Below, piece after piece: positions 52,217 through 59,605 of a stretch of 64,000 bases of DNA; positions within the stretch are counted from its first letter, which is position 1; every line of letters begins with the position of its first letter. Where the stretch lies: assembly GCF_002210225.1 (NCBI RefSeq), contig NZ_MWUJ01000005.1:124001-188000 (forward strand). Reading direction: 5' to 3'. This DNA comes from Geofilum rhodophaeum. Lineage in GTDB: Bacteria > Bacteroidota > Bacteroidia > Bacteroidales > Marinilabiliaceae. The position numbers and the translations under genes were made by a program. Under the pieces are notes generated by a model, which saw only the letters and a list, made by a program, of their open reading frames with translations, was not told the origin of the DNA and did not search any database.

Positions 52217-53011
52217 TTACATAGGTTTAATTTTGCGCACAATGCGGCGGTGCAGGGCCGGGAAAAAGCGCCGTATTTTTAATATCAACAATTCACTGCC
52301 CCCTACCGGAATCTCTGCCCTTTCCTTTTTCAGTCCCCGCAGTATCTGTTGGGCCGCTTTTTCGGGGCTGATGCCGTTGGCCTGACCCGGATCCATTTGT
52401 CCGTGCTCCCGTCCTTCCTTGTTGATGGCGAATTTGGAGATGTTGGTCTGTATGCGACCGCCAATCAACATACTTACCCGGATATTGTTTGGGTGGTTTT
52501 CTACCGCCAGCGATTCAAAAAAGCCGTGCAGGGCGTGCTTTGAGGCGGCATAGGCCGAGCGGTAAGGAAAGCCGAATTTGCCGACCAGACTGGAAGCTGC
52601 TGCCAATTGTCCCCCGCCATTGGCCAGCATGTGCGGAAGCAGGGCCTTGGTCAGCGCCACCACGCCAAAAAAGTTGACCTCCATGATGCGCCGGTCGTTT
52701 TCGAGGGGCGTTTCGTGCACGAAAGAACGTTGACTGATGCCGGCAAAATGGTAAAGGGCATCGATGCGGAAGCCTTTGGCCAGTATTTGTTGGGCCGACT
52801 GTGCAATGGCTGTACTGTCGGCCATGTCGAGGGCGACTTCTTCTGCCTGAGCTCCGGCTTGTCGCACCTCCGCTGCCACGGCAGCGAGGCCGGCTGCATC
52901 GCGGTCGCTCAAAATCAGGCGCCCCTTATAGGGACTTAAGGCCAGGGCGAGGGCCCTCCCCATGCCGGAAGCGGCACCGGTTATCCAAATGGTTTTTCCT
53001 GCAAAATCCAT
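52217..53011 (-). CDS. Short-chain dehydrogenase/reductase
   Basis: NAD(P)-dependent oxidoreductase; substrate unknown. I start it at the ATG at 53011 (264 residues, MDFAGKTIWITGAASGMGRA), because a longer frame would overlap hisB. The cofactor motif TGAASGMG, the NAG-like region LYHFAGISQ, the catalytic serine in AAASSLVGKFG and the YAASK motif in YRSAYAASKHAL are all present. The basic C-terminus resembles lipid-acting SDR proteins. It is probably co-transcribed with the VOC gene. Confidence 0.92.
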   Translation of the reverse strand: MDFAGKTIWITGAASGMGRALALALSPYKGRLILSDRDAAGLAAVAAEVRQAGAQAEEVALDMADSTAIAQSAQQILAKGFRIDALYHFAGISQRSFVHETPLENDRRIMEVNFFGVVALTKALLPHMLANGGGQLAAASSLVGKFGFPYRSAYAASKHALHGFFESLAVENHPNNIRVSMLIGGRIQTNISKFAINKEGREHGQMDPGQANGISPEKAAQQILRGLKKERAEIPVGGSELLILKIRRFFPALHRRIVRKIKPM

Positions 53012-53087
53012 ATTCCAAAAATGGTTTGAAGGGACTAAAATACACAAAAGTTGCGACTTGCCTAAGTCCTGCCTGTTTAGCGGTCTT

Positions 53088-54218
53088 TTACAATACGCCT
53101 TTGGTGCTGGGCAGCTGTTGGTTAAAGGGGTCTTTGCGAATGGCGGCCTTGATGGCTTTGGCCAAGGCCTTAAAGATGCCCTCAATCTTGTGGTGTTCGT
53201 TGGCGCCTTCGGCCTTGATGTTGAGGTTGCTCAATGACGCGTCGGAGAAGCTCTTGAAAAAGTGCTGGAACATTTCGGTGGGCATGTCGCCTACTTTTTC
53301 CCGCTTGAATTCGGCTTCCCAAACCAGCCAGGGGCGTCCCCCAAAGTCGATGGCCACCTGTGCAAGCGTGTCGTCCATGGGGAGGCAAAAGCCGTAGCGG
53401 TCAATGCCCCGCTTGTCGCCCAACGCCTTGCGGAAGGCTTCGCCCAGCGCCAGGCCGGTATCTTCTATGGTATGGTGCTCGTCCACATGCAAATCGCCCT
53501 TTACCTGAATGTTTAAGTCCACCCCGGCATGTCGCCCGATTTGTTCCAGCATGTGGTCGAAAAAGTGCAGGCCTGTGCTTATGGCACATTTCCCCGTACC
53601 GTCGAGGTCCAGCTCAATGTGAATGCTCGTCTCCGCCGTAGTTCGGTCGACGACTGCCGTCCGTTCGGTTTTGAACAAAAAGGCTGCAATTTCATCCCAG
53701 TCGGTACTCAGCAGCGCACAGGCTTCGGCCAGTCCGGACGCCTCCAGCTCCTTTTGCGCAGTCTCGCTTTGCAGCAGTATGCCCTTGCAGCCGAGGTTCT
53801 TGGCCAGCTCGATGTCGGTCAGACGGTCGCCTATGACCAGCGAGCCGGCCAAATCGTAGCCTTCGCTGAAATATTCGCCCAGCATGCCGGTACGTGGTTT
53901 GCGCGTGGGGGCATTGTCGGCCGGAAAGGAGCGGTCGATGTGCACCTGGGCAAAATGGATGCCCTCCCCTTCGAGCGTTTGCATCATTTTATTGTGGGCA
54001 GGCCAAAAGGTATCCTCCGGAAAGGAGGCTGTGCCCAGTCCGTCCTGATTGGTGACCATCACCAACTCAAAGTCGAGTTTGCTGATAATCAAGTAGAGGT
54101 TGCGGAGTACTTTGGGGTAGAAATCGAGTTTTTCGAGACTGTCCACCTGGTAGTCCACCGGCGGTTCATTGATGATGGTTCCGTCGCGATCGATGAACAA
54201 TACTTTTTTCTTTTTCAT
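53088..54218 (-). CDS. hisB: Bifunctional histidinol-phosphatase / imidazoleglycerol-phosphate dehydratase
   Basis: Two steps of histidine synthesis. The 376-residue protein has an N-terminal HAD phosphatase (about 1-165; [16 protein letters not shown], with [10 protein letters not shown]) and a C-terminal dehydratase (about 180-376; [38 protein letters not shown], which bind two metal ions). The fused form is shared with enterobacteria and many Bacteroidota. It is the last his gene in the window; hisH, hisA, hisF and hisIE are absent from this side. Confidence 0.96.
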   Translation of the reverse strand: MKKKKVLFIDRDGTIINEPPVDYQVDSLEKLDFYPKVLRNLYLIISKLDFELVMVTNQDGLGTASFPEDTFWPAHNKMMQTLEGEGIHFAQVHIDRSFPADNAPTRKPRTGMLGEYFSEGYDLAGSLVIGDRLTDIELAKNLGCKGILLQSETAQKELEASGLAEACALLSTDWDEIAAFLFKTERTAVVDRTTAETSIHIELDLDGTGKCAISTGLHFFDHMLEQIGRHAGVDLNIQVKGDLHVDEHHTIEDTGLALGEAFRKALGDKRGIDRYGFCLPMDDTLAQVAIDFGGRPWLVWEAEFKREKVGDMPTEMFQHFFKSFSDASLSNLNIKAEGANEHHKIEGIFKALAKAIKAAIRKDPFNQQLPSTKGVL

Positions 54219-54289
54219 GATATTGAGCGCTTGTTTTTACCTGCGTTATTCATAAGTTTTCTTAATCGATAATGTATGAATAATGCAGT

Positions 54290-55207
54290 TTAGTTCGTGT
54301 TCAAGGATTCGGGCAGAATAAAGGCTTTGAGCCAGGTGTCGAGGTAGCTGGTCCAGTAGGCAGCCGGACCCTCGGTCCGGTAGCCAAAGCCGTGGCCCCC
54401 TTCGGGCAGAATTATTTTGGTAAAGGGAACGCCCTGTTTTTGCAGTCCCCCGGCATAAGCTTCGGTGTTTTGAACCGGAACGGCGCGATCGTCGGCCGCA
54501 TGCAGGATAAAGGTGGGTGGCGTTTGCGCACTGCACTGCTGCTCCAGGGAAAACTTTTGCACCAGGTCCTCCCCGGGTTGGCGACCAATGAGGTTTTGGC
54601 GACTGCCCATGTGGGTGTAGGCGGTATCCATGGTTATTACCGGGTAAATCAGAACCGAGAAGTCGGGGCGCAGCTCTTCAGGACTTCTTTGCTCATTAAG
54701 TGGCGTGGTAAAAAGGGTGGCGGCTGAGGCGGCCAGGTGGCCCCCTGCCGAGAAGCCCATCACGCCAATCTGGCTGGGAATAACGCCCAGTTCACCGGCG
54801 CGGGAACGTACCAGGTGGACGGCTTCCTGCACATCCATGAGGGGTACCAGATGGGCCTTGTCAAACAAGTCTTCATCGGGCAGGCGGTATTTCAGAATGA
54901 AGGCCTCGAAGCCCCTTTCGGCCATCCATTGGGCCACCATGGTGCCTTCGTGACCAAAGGCCTGGCGTACGTAGCCGCCACCGGGACAAATGATGATGGC
55001 GGGACGGGGACCGGAGCTGCTGTCTTGTGCCGGATAATGGTACAATTGGGGCTTGGTGACGCCACTCACACGGTCGTTTTCATTGCTTTCGGGTACTTGG
55101 ATGCCTTTTTTGTTGTAGGGTGCCTCCCCTGGATAGAGGTCAAGGGTGGATTGGCTGTAAAGCGATAAGCTGGCCATAAGCAAAAGGGCGGTGAATAGGT
55201 GTTGCAT
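54290..55207 (-). CDS. Exported alpha/beta-hydrolase esterase inside the his operon
   Basis: The 305-residue protein has a signal peptide (FTALLLMASLSLYSQ) and an alpha/beta-hydrolase fold of the acetyl-xylan-esterase or BD-FAE type: the oxyanion segment IICPGGGYVRQAFGHEG, the nucleophile elbow GVMGFSAGGHLAASAAT, the aspartate in HAADDRAVPVQ and the histidine in EGGHGFGYRTEG. It probably removes acyl groups from plant or algal polysaccharides in the periplasm. It lies 7 bases after hisC and 71 bases before hisB, an unexpected place for a secreted carbohydrate esterase. Confidence 0.88.
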   Translation of the reverse strand: MQHLFTALLLMASLSLYSQSTLDLYPGEAPYNKKGIQVPESNENDRVSGVTKPQLYHYPAQDSSSGPRPAIIICPGGGYVRQAFGHEGTMVAQWMAERGFEAFILKYRLPDEDLFDKAHLVPLMDVQEAVHLVRSRAGELGVIPSQIGVMGFSAGGHLAASAATLFTTPLNEQRSPEELRPDFSVLIYPVITMDTAYTHMGSRQNLIGRQPGEDLVQKFSLEQQCSAQTPPTFILHAADDRAVPVQNTEAYAGGLQKQGVPFTKIILPEGGHGFGYRTEGPAAYWTSYLDTWLKAFILPESLNTN

Positions 55208-55214
55208 AAGGAGT

Positions 55215-56252
55215 TTATTTATAGGCCTGAAGGGCCTGAATGAGTTGCTTGTTTTCTTCCGGACTGCCTACGGTAATGCGCAGGCAACCGGCACAAAGGG
55301 ACACGGAGGAGCGGTCGCGGATAATTATTTTTTGGCTGATCAAATGTTGGTAAACGGCTTTGGCATCCGGGGTTCTGATCAATAAGAAATTGGCATCCGA
55401 AGGATGAATGAGATTCACAAAGGGCAGCTTTTGCAGTTCCTGTGCGAGGGCACTGCGTTCGGCCAAAAGTACTTCGATCCATTTCGCCACCTCTTGCTGG
55501 TTTTTCTCCAGCAAGTCCATGGCTTTTTGCTGGGTAAGGACATTCAGGTTGTAGGGGTATTTGATGCGGCTGAGTACTTCGATGATTGCAGGCTGGGCAA
55601 AAGCCATTCCCAGTCGCAGTCCCGCCATGCCCCAGGCCTTGGAGAAGGTCTGCAAAATAACCAGGTTGGGGAATTCCTGCAGGCGCGGCAGCAGGCTGCG
55701 TCCCGGTGCAAAATCGATGTAGGCCTCATCCACCACCACCAGGCCCTCAAAGCCTGTGATGACGCGTTCTATGTCTTCGTTCCGCAGGCAGTTTCCGGTG
55801 GGGTTGTTGGGGGAGCAGAGCCAGATGATTTTGGTCTGCTCATCCACGGCGGCCAAAACCGCCTCCACATCCAGCTGGAAATCTTTGGTCAGTAAGACTT
55901 GCTGCACCTTTATGTCGTTGGTGGCGGCAGCCACCTGGTACATGCCGTAGGTGGGATCAATGGCCACCACATTGTCGGTACCGGGGCGACAAAATGCGCG
56001 AAAGAGCAGGTCGATGGGCTCATCGGAACCGTTGCCCAGGAAAAGCTGGTCGCTCTCACAGCCTTTGAACGCGGCAATGCGGCGCTTGAGTCGACGCTGA
56101 TGCGGGTCGGGATAGCGGTTGTAGGGGGCATTGTAGGGGTTTTCGTTGGCATCCAAAAACACCCCTTCTTCGCCGGTGTATTCGTCACGGGCCGAAGAGT
56201 AGGGTTTGAGCGCGAGGATGTTGGGGCGCAGCAGTTGTTGCAGTGGCTTCAT
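55215..56252 (-). CDS. hisC: Histidinol-phosphate aminotransferase
   Basis: PLP enzyme of histidine synthesis. The 345-residue protein has the LDANENPYNAPYNRYPDPHQ N-terminal block, FLGNGSDEPIDLLFRAFC, WLCSPNNPTGN, the cofactor lysine in TFSKAWGMAGLRLGM near residue 210, and the C-terminal LCAGCLRITVGSPEEN. It starts 21 bases after hisD. Confidence 0.95.
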   Translation of the reverse strand: MKPLQQLLRPNILALKPYSSARDEYTGEEGVFLDANENPYNAPYNRYPDPHQRRLKRRIAAFKGCESDQLFLGNGSDEPIDLLFRAFCRPGTDNVVAIDPTYGMYQVAAATNDIKVQQVLLTKDFQLDVEAVLAAVDEQTKIIWLCSPNNPTGNCLRNEDIERVITGFEGLVVVDEAYIDFAPGRSLLPRLQEFPNLVILQTFSKAWGMAGLRLGMAFAQPAIIEVLSRIKYPYNLNVLTQQKAMDLLEKNQQEVAKWIEVLLAERSALAQELQKLPFVNLIHPSDANFLLIRTPDAKAVYQHLISQKIIIRDRSSVSLCAGCLRITVGSPEENKQLIQALQAYK

Positions 56253-56273
56253 GAGCAGAGTGGAATAGGCGGA

Positions 56274-57557
56274 TTATTGTAAACTTTTTAAGCGCAGACT
56301 TACGGCGTTTTTGTGGGCCTGAAGCAGCTCTGCTTCGGCCATGATCTCTATTATGGGTCCCAGTTCCTGCAGTCCCTCGGGCGTGATTTCCTGGAAGGTG
56401 ATTTTGCGGATGTAGCTGTCGAGGTTGACGCCCGAATAGCTGCGGGCGTGCCCGTGGGTGGGTAGGGTGTGGTTGGTGCCTGAGGCATAGTCGCCGGCAC
56501 TTTCGGGGGTGTAATGTCCGATGAATACCGAGCCGGCATTGACTACTTTTTCGGCCACTTCGGAGGCGTTGCGCACCGACAGGATAAGGTGCTCGGGGGC
56601 ATAGAAGTTGCTCATCTCCATCATTTCGTCGAGGGAGGTCAGCAGAAAGGCGCGGCTGTCGGATAGGGCCCCTTCGGCTCCTGCCTGACGCGGCAGTTGC
56701 TTCACCTGTTTGTCCACTTCCGCTAAGGTGGCCTGGAGTACCTCGTCGCTGGTGCTGAGCAGAATCACCTGACTGTCGGCGCCGTGCTCGGCCTGTGAAA
56801 GCAAATCGGCTGCTACAAAGGCGGGGTTGGCGCTGTCGTCGGCCATAACCAGGACTTCGGAGGGACCGGCAGGCATGTCGATGGCGGTGTTTTTAAGGCC
56901 AACCAGTTGTTTGGCGGCGGTGACGAAGCGGTTGCCGGGACCAAATATTTTGTACATTTTGGGTACGGTCTCGGTGCCGTAGGCCATGGCGCCAATGGCT
57001 TGAATGCCGCCTATGCGGAAGATGCGCTGCACGCCGGCCAGGCGGGCGGCAAACAAAATGGCGGGGTGGATGCCTCCCTGCTCGTCGGGCGGGGTGCAGA
57101 GTACGATTTCTTTACAGCCTGCAATACGGGCAGGTATGCCCAGCATGAGTACGGTGGAGAAGAGCGGCGCGGTGCCTCCGGGAATGTAGAGACCTACTTT
57201 CTCGATGGGCACGCTTTTCTGCCAGCAGGTGACCCCCGTCTGGGTTTCCACTTTTTGCATGGGCTGCCACTGACTGGCATGGAACTTTTCGATGTTGTCG
57301 GCGGCCCGACGAATGGCTGCTTTTAGGTCCTCCGGCAGGGCTGTTTCGGCCTGGGTTATTTCGGCCTGGGTCACTTCGAGCTCGGCGCCCCGGTAGCCAT
57401 CGAAGCGCTCCGAGTAACGGCGCACGGCTGCGTCGCCTTCCTGCTGTATTTCAGCCAGAATGGCTTCCGTTTTTTCGTACAAGTCCGATACGTCCACCCG
57501 GGGGCGCTGCAGGAGGTCGGACCAGTCGCTCTTTGGGGGGTTGATGTAGCTTTGCAT
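56274..57557 (-). CDS. hisD: Histidinol dehydrogenase
   Basis: Oxidises histidinol to histidine with NAD+. The 427-residue protein has VGLYIPGGTAPLFSTVLMLG near residue 120, IFGPGNRFVTAAKQLV near residue 210, IDMPAGPSEVLVMADDSANP, and the catalytic Glu-His in NFYAPEHLILSV near residue 320, with HTLPTHGHARSYSGV later. One base separates it from hisG. Confidence 0.96.
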   Translation of the reverse strand: MQSYINPPKSDWSDLLQRPRVDVSDLYEKTEAILAEIQQEGDAAVRRYSERFDGYRGAELEVTQAEITQAETALPEDLKAAIRRAADNIEKFHASQWQPMQKVETQTGVTCWQKSVPIEKVGLYIPGGTAPLFSTVLMLGIPARIAGCKEIVLCTPPDEQGGIHPAILFAARLAGVQRIFRIGGIQAIGAMAYGTETVPKMYKIFGPGNRFVTAAKQLVGLKNTAIDMPAGPSEVLVMADDSANPAFVAADLLSQAEHGADSQVILLSTSDEVLQATLAEVDKQVKQLPRQAGAEGALSDSRAFLLTSLDEMMEMSNFYAPEHLILSVRNASEVAEKVVNAGSVFIGHYTPESAGDYASGTNHTLPTHGHARSYSGVNLDSYIRKITFQEITPEGLQELGPIIEIMAEAELLQAHKNAVSLRLKSLQ

Positions 57558-57558
57558 T

Positions 57559-58425
57559 TTAAAGAATCATTTTTTCGATGGGGATGATGAGAATGCCCTG
57601 GGCACCGTTGGCTTTCAGTTGATCGATGACTTCCCAGAATTTATCTTCCTGGATGACGGAGTGGACCGAACTCCAACCTTCTTCGGCCAGGGGAAGTACG
57701 GTGGGACTCTTCATGCCGGGCAGGATGCTTACAATCTCTTTCACCTTGTCGTTGGGGGCGTTCAGAAGAATGTATTTGTTGGAGTTGGAGGCCTGAACGG
57801 CATCGAAGCGGAAGAGCATCTGGTCGAGAATTTCCTGCTTTTCGCCATCGAGGTTTTTGTTGGCGACCAAAAGGGCTTCGGATTTCATGACTACGGCCAC
57901 TTCCTTGAGGCTGTTGGCTACAAGGGTGCTGCCCGAGCTGACGATGTCGAAGATGGCGTCGGCCAGGCCAATGCCGGGGGCAATTTCTACGGAGCCGGCA
58001 ATCTCGTGAATCTCGGCTTTGATCTTTTTCTCGTCGAAGAATTTCTTCAGAATTTTGGGGTAGGAGGTGGCTACTTTTTTACCGTCGAACCAGCCTACTC
58101 CGCTGTAGTGCTCGCTCTTGGGTATGGCCAGGGATAGGCGGCATTTGCTGAAACCCAGGCGTTTTACGATTTTGAGCTCGTAGCCTTTTTCGAGCAGCTC
58201 GTTTTCTCCTACCACGCCGATGTCGGCCACGCCTTCGTGTACGGTTTGCGGGATGTCGTCGTCACGCAGGAAGAGGGCCTCGGCCGGGAAGCCGGTCGAC
58301 TGGGCCACCAGGCGGCCGTTGCCTATGTTGAACTTGATGCCCGATTCTTTCATCAGGGCCATGCTGTCGTCGTGCAGGCGACCTTTTTTCTGCATGGCAA
58401 TTTTTAAAGTAGTTTCTGTATCCAT
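57559..58425 (-). CDS. hisG: ATP phosphoribosyltransferase, long form
   Basis: First and committed step of histidine synthesis. At 288 residues it is the long, HisZ-independent form: catalytic domain (about 1-210; VADIGVVGENELLEKGY, EIAPGIGLADAIFDIVSSGS) plus the C-terminal ACT-like domain (about 215-288) that binds histidine for feedback inhibition. It is the first gene of the operon, downstream of the leader peptide and attenuator. Confidence 0.96.
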   Translation of the reverse strand: MDTETTLKIAMQKKGRLHDDSMALMKESGIKFNIGNGRLVAQSTGFPAEALFLRDDDIPQTVHEGVADIGVVGENELLEKGYELKIVKRLGFSKCRLSLAIPKSEHYSGVGWFDGKKVATSYPKILKKFFDEKKIKAEIHEIAGSVEIAPGIGLADAIFDIVSSGSTLVANSLKEVAVVMKSEALLVANKNLDGEKQEILDQMLFRFDAVQASNSNKYILLNAPNDKVKEIVSILPGMKSPTVLPLAEEGWSSVHSVIQEDKFWEVIDQLKANGAQGILIIPIEKMIL

Positions 58426-58468
58426 GGTTGTTTTGTTTTGTGATTAAAGTTACGTTTCCTGCCTGAAC

Positions 58469-58497
58469 AAAAAAAGGCTTACCATAGGGTAAGCCTT
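58469..58497 (-). terminator. Attenuator terminator of the his operon
   Basis: On the minus strand AAGGCTTACC and GGTAAGCCTT form a perfect 10-bp stem with loop CTAT, followed by a T-run. It lies between the histidine-rich leader peptide and hisG, 44 bases upstream of the hisG start. Confidence 0.88.
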
Positions 58498-58530
58498 CTT
58501 GAATACTATAGCACACAACAAGCCCACCCC

Positions 58531-58578
58531 TTATACCAGGAGATGATGATGAGCGTTGCTGTGATGAATAAAAAGCAT
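58531..58578 (-). CDS. His-operon leader peptide
   Basis: The frame encodes MLFIHHSNAHHHLLV, with five histidines in 15 residues, and ends 34 bases before the attenuator stem. Slow translation of the histidine codons when histidyl-tRNA is scarce would stall the ribosome here and favour read-through into hisG. The codon region CACAGCAA can pair with TTGTTGTG (58514-58521) just downstream, a plausible alternative stem; the exact antiterminator is not resolved. No strong ribosome-binding site is seen, which is common in this phylum. Confidence 0.85.
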   Translation of the reverse strand: MLFIHHSNAHHHLLV

Positions 58579-58600
58579 TTTGACTGAAATTGGTTCGTTG

Positions 58601-58630
58601 CAAATCTAGGATATTTTCTTTTTGTTTCAA
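58601..58630 (-). promoter_or_regulatory. Promoter of the his operon
   Basis: On the minus strand, TTG (58628-58630) and TAGATTTG (58601-58608) are 19 bases apart, an exact match to the Bacteroidota TTG/TAnnTTTG promoter. It places transcription start a few bases before the leader-peptide ATG at 58578. The remaining gap to 58788 contains no gene I can support. Confidence 0.8.
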
Positions 58631-58788
58631 ATTTTTTCTGCTAAAAATGCTGCGATTTGTCAGGCGTGCGTCCGTCCCATTGATGATAATTCATCATTTT
58701 TTTGTGCTTTTTGGTCTTTTAGCCCTTTGCTGCTTTGGCTTGCTTAAAAAAGGTTTAACTTTATTTGTTGGATAAAACTTGAGTTGTA

Positions 58789-59556
58789 ATGAGTTTGCGT
58801 TTTTTTTACCTGGTTTTGTTGGTGGCGCTGTTCCCGGGCATGCCAGCTTGCAGAACTCACAATAAGGAAGCAATGAAGGTGCTGGTATATACGAAAACAG
58901 AAGGCTTTCGCCATGAGGCAATAGGAGCCGGGAAGGCGGGTTTTGAGGTATTGGCACAGCGCCACAATTGGGTCGTGGATTTTCGGGAGGAGCCGGAGGT
59001 CTTCAGAAGCGACACTTTAAAAAACTATGATTTGGTGGTTTTTTTGCTGACCACCGGCTCGGTTTTGGACGATGGCGGTCGCGCAGCCTTAAGCCATTGG
59101 GTTAGGAAGGGAGGTGGCTTATTAACGGTGCATTCGGGCACCGATACGGAGAAGGATTGGCCCTGGTTTGTTGATGCTGTAGGTGCCCGGTTTACGGGGC
59201 ATCCGCCGGTGCAGGAGGGGCGACTGGTGATAGAGGACCGTTCGCATCCGGCGACTTCCTTCTTGCCCGATTCGGTTTGGTGGCTCGAGGACGAATGGTA
59301 CAGTTTCGACCGCAATCCCCGTTCCAATGTGGAAGTCTTGATTTCGATAGATGAGGCTTCCTATGAGGTGGACGACAACCCTTGGTTTGAGGGGGTGGAG
59401 CAAAGGATGGGCGACCATCCTTTGGTCTGGTACCGGGAGGTGGGTCGTGGGCGTGTTTTTCAGACTGCCCTGGGGCATCGTCCCGAATTGTATGCAGAAC
59501 CTTTGTTTTTGATGCATTTGGCGGGTGCGGCTGAATGGACGGCTTTCAGAAAATGA
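58789..59556 (+). CDS. ThuA-domain lipoprotein
   Basis: ThuA domains have a class I glutamine-amidotransferase-like fold and occur in carbohydrate-use loci; activity unknown. The 255-residue protein has a lipoprotein signal (LFPGMPACRTH) and begins KVLVYTKTEGFRHEAIGAGK, then YDLVVFLLTTGSVLDDGG, GGGLLTVHSGTDTEKDWPWF and a C-terminal ALGHRPELYAEPLFLMHL. It is followed by the beta-mannosidase gene after 49 bases. Confidence 0.88.
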   Translation: MSLRFFYLVLLVALFPGMPACRTHNKEAMKVLVYTKTEGFRHEAIGAGKAGFEVLAQRHNWVVDFREEPEVFRSDTLKNYDLVVFLLTTGSVLDDGGRAALSHWVRKGGGLLTVHSGTDTEKDWPWFVDAVGARFTGHPPVQEGRLVIEDRSHPATSFLPDSVWWLEDEWYSFDRNPRSNVEVLISIDEASYEVDDNPWFEGVEQRMGDHPLVWYREVGRGRVFQTALGHRPELYAEPLFLMHLAGAAEWTAFRK

Positions 59557-59605
59557 GTTAGGTGAAGGTATATTTTGAGCTAACTGGATAAATAAAAGTT
59601 TTTAT

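Noticed and set aside
51207-52385. 392-codon plus-strand frame opposite the VOC and SDR genes
   Set aside because: Antisense to two clear genes on the minus strand and running across their boundary; no motif seen.
53012-53185. N-terminal extension of the SDR protein
   Set aside because: It overlaps the end of hisB, and the ATG at 53011 gives the standard SDR N-terminus.
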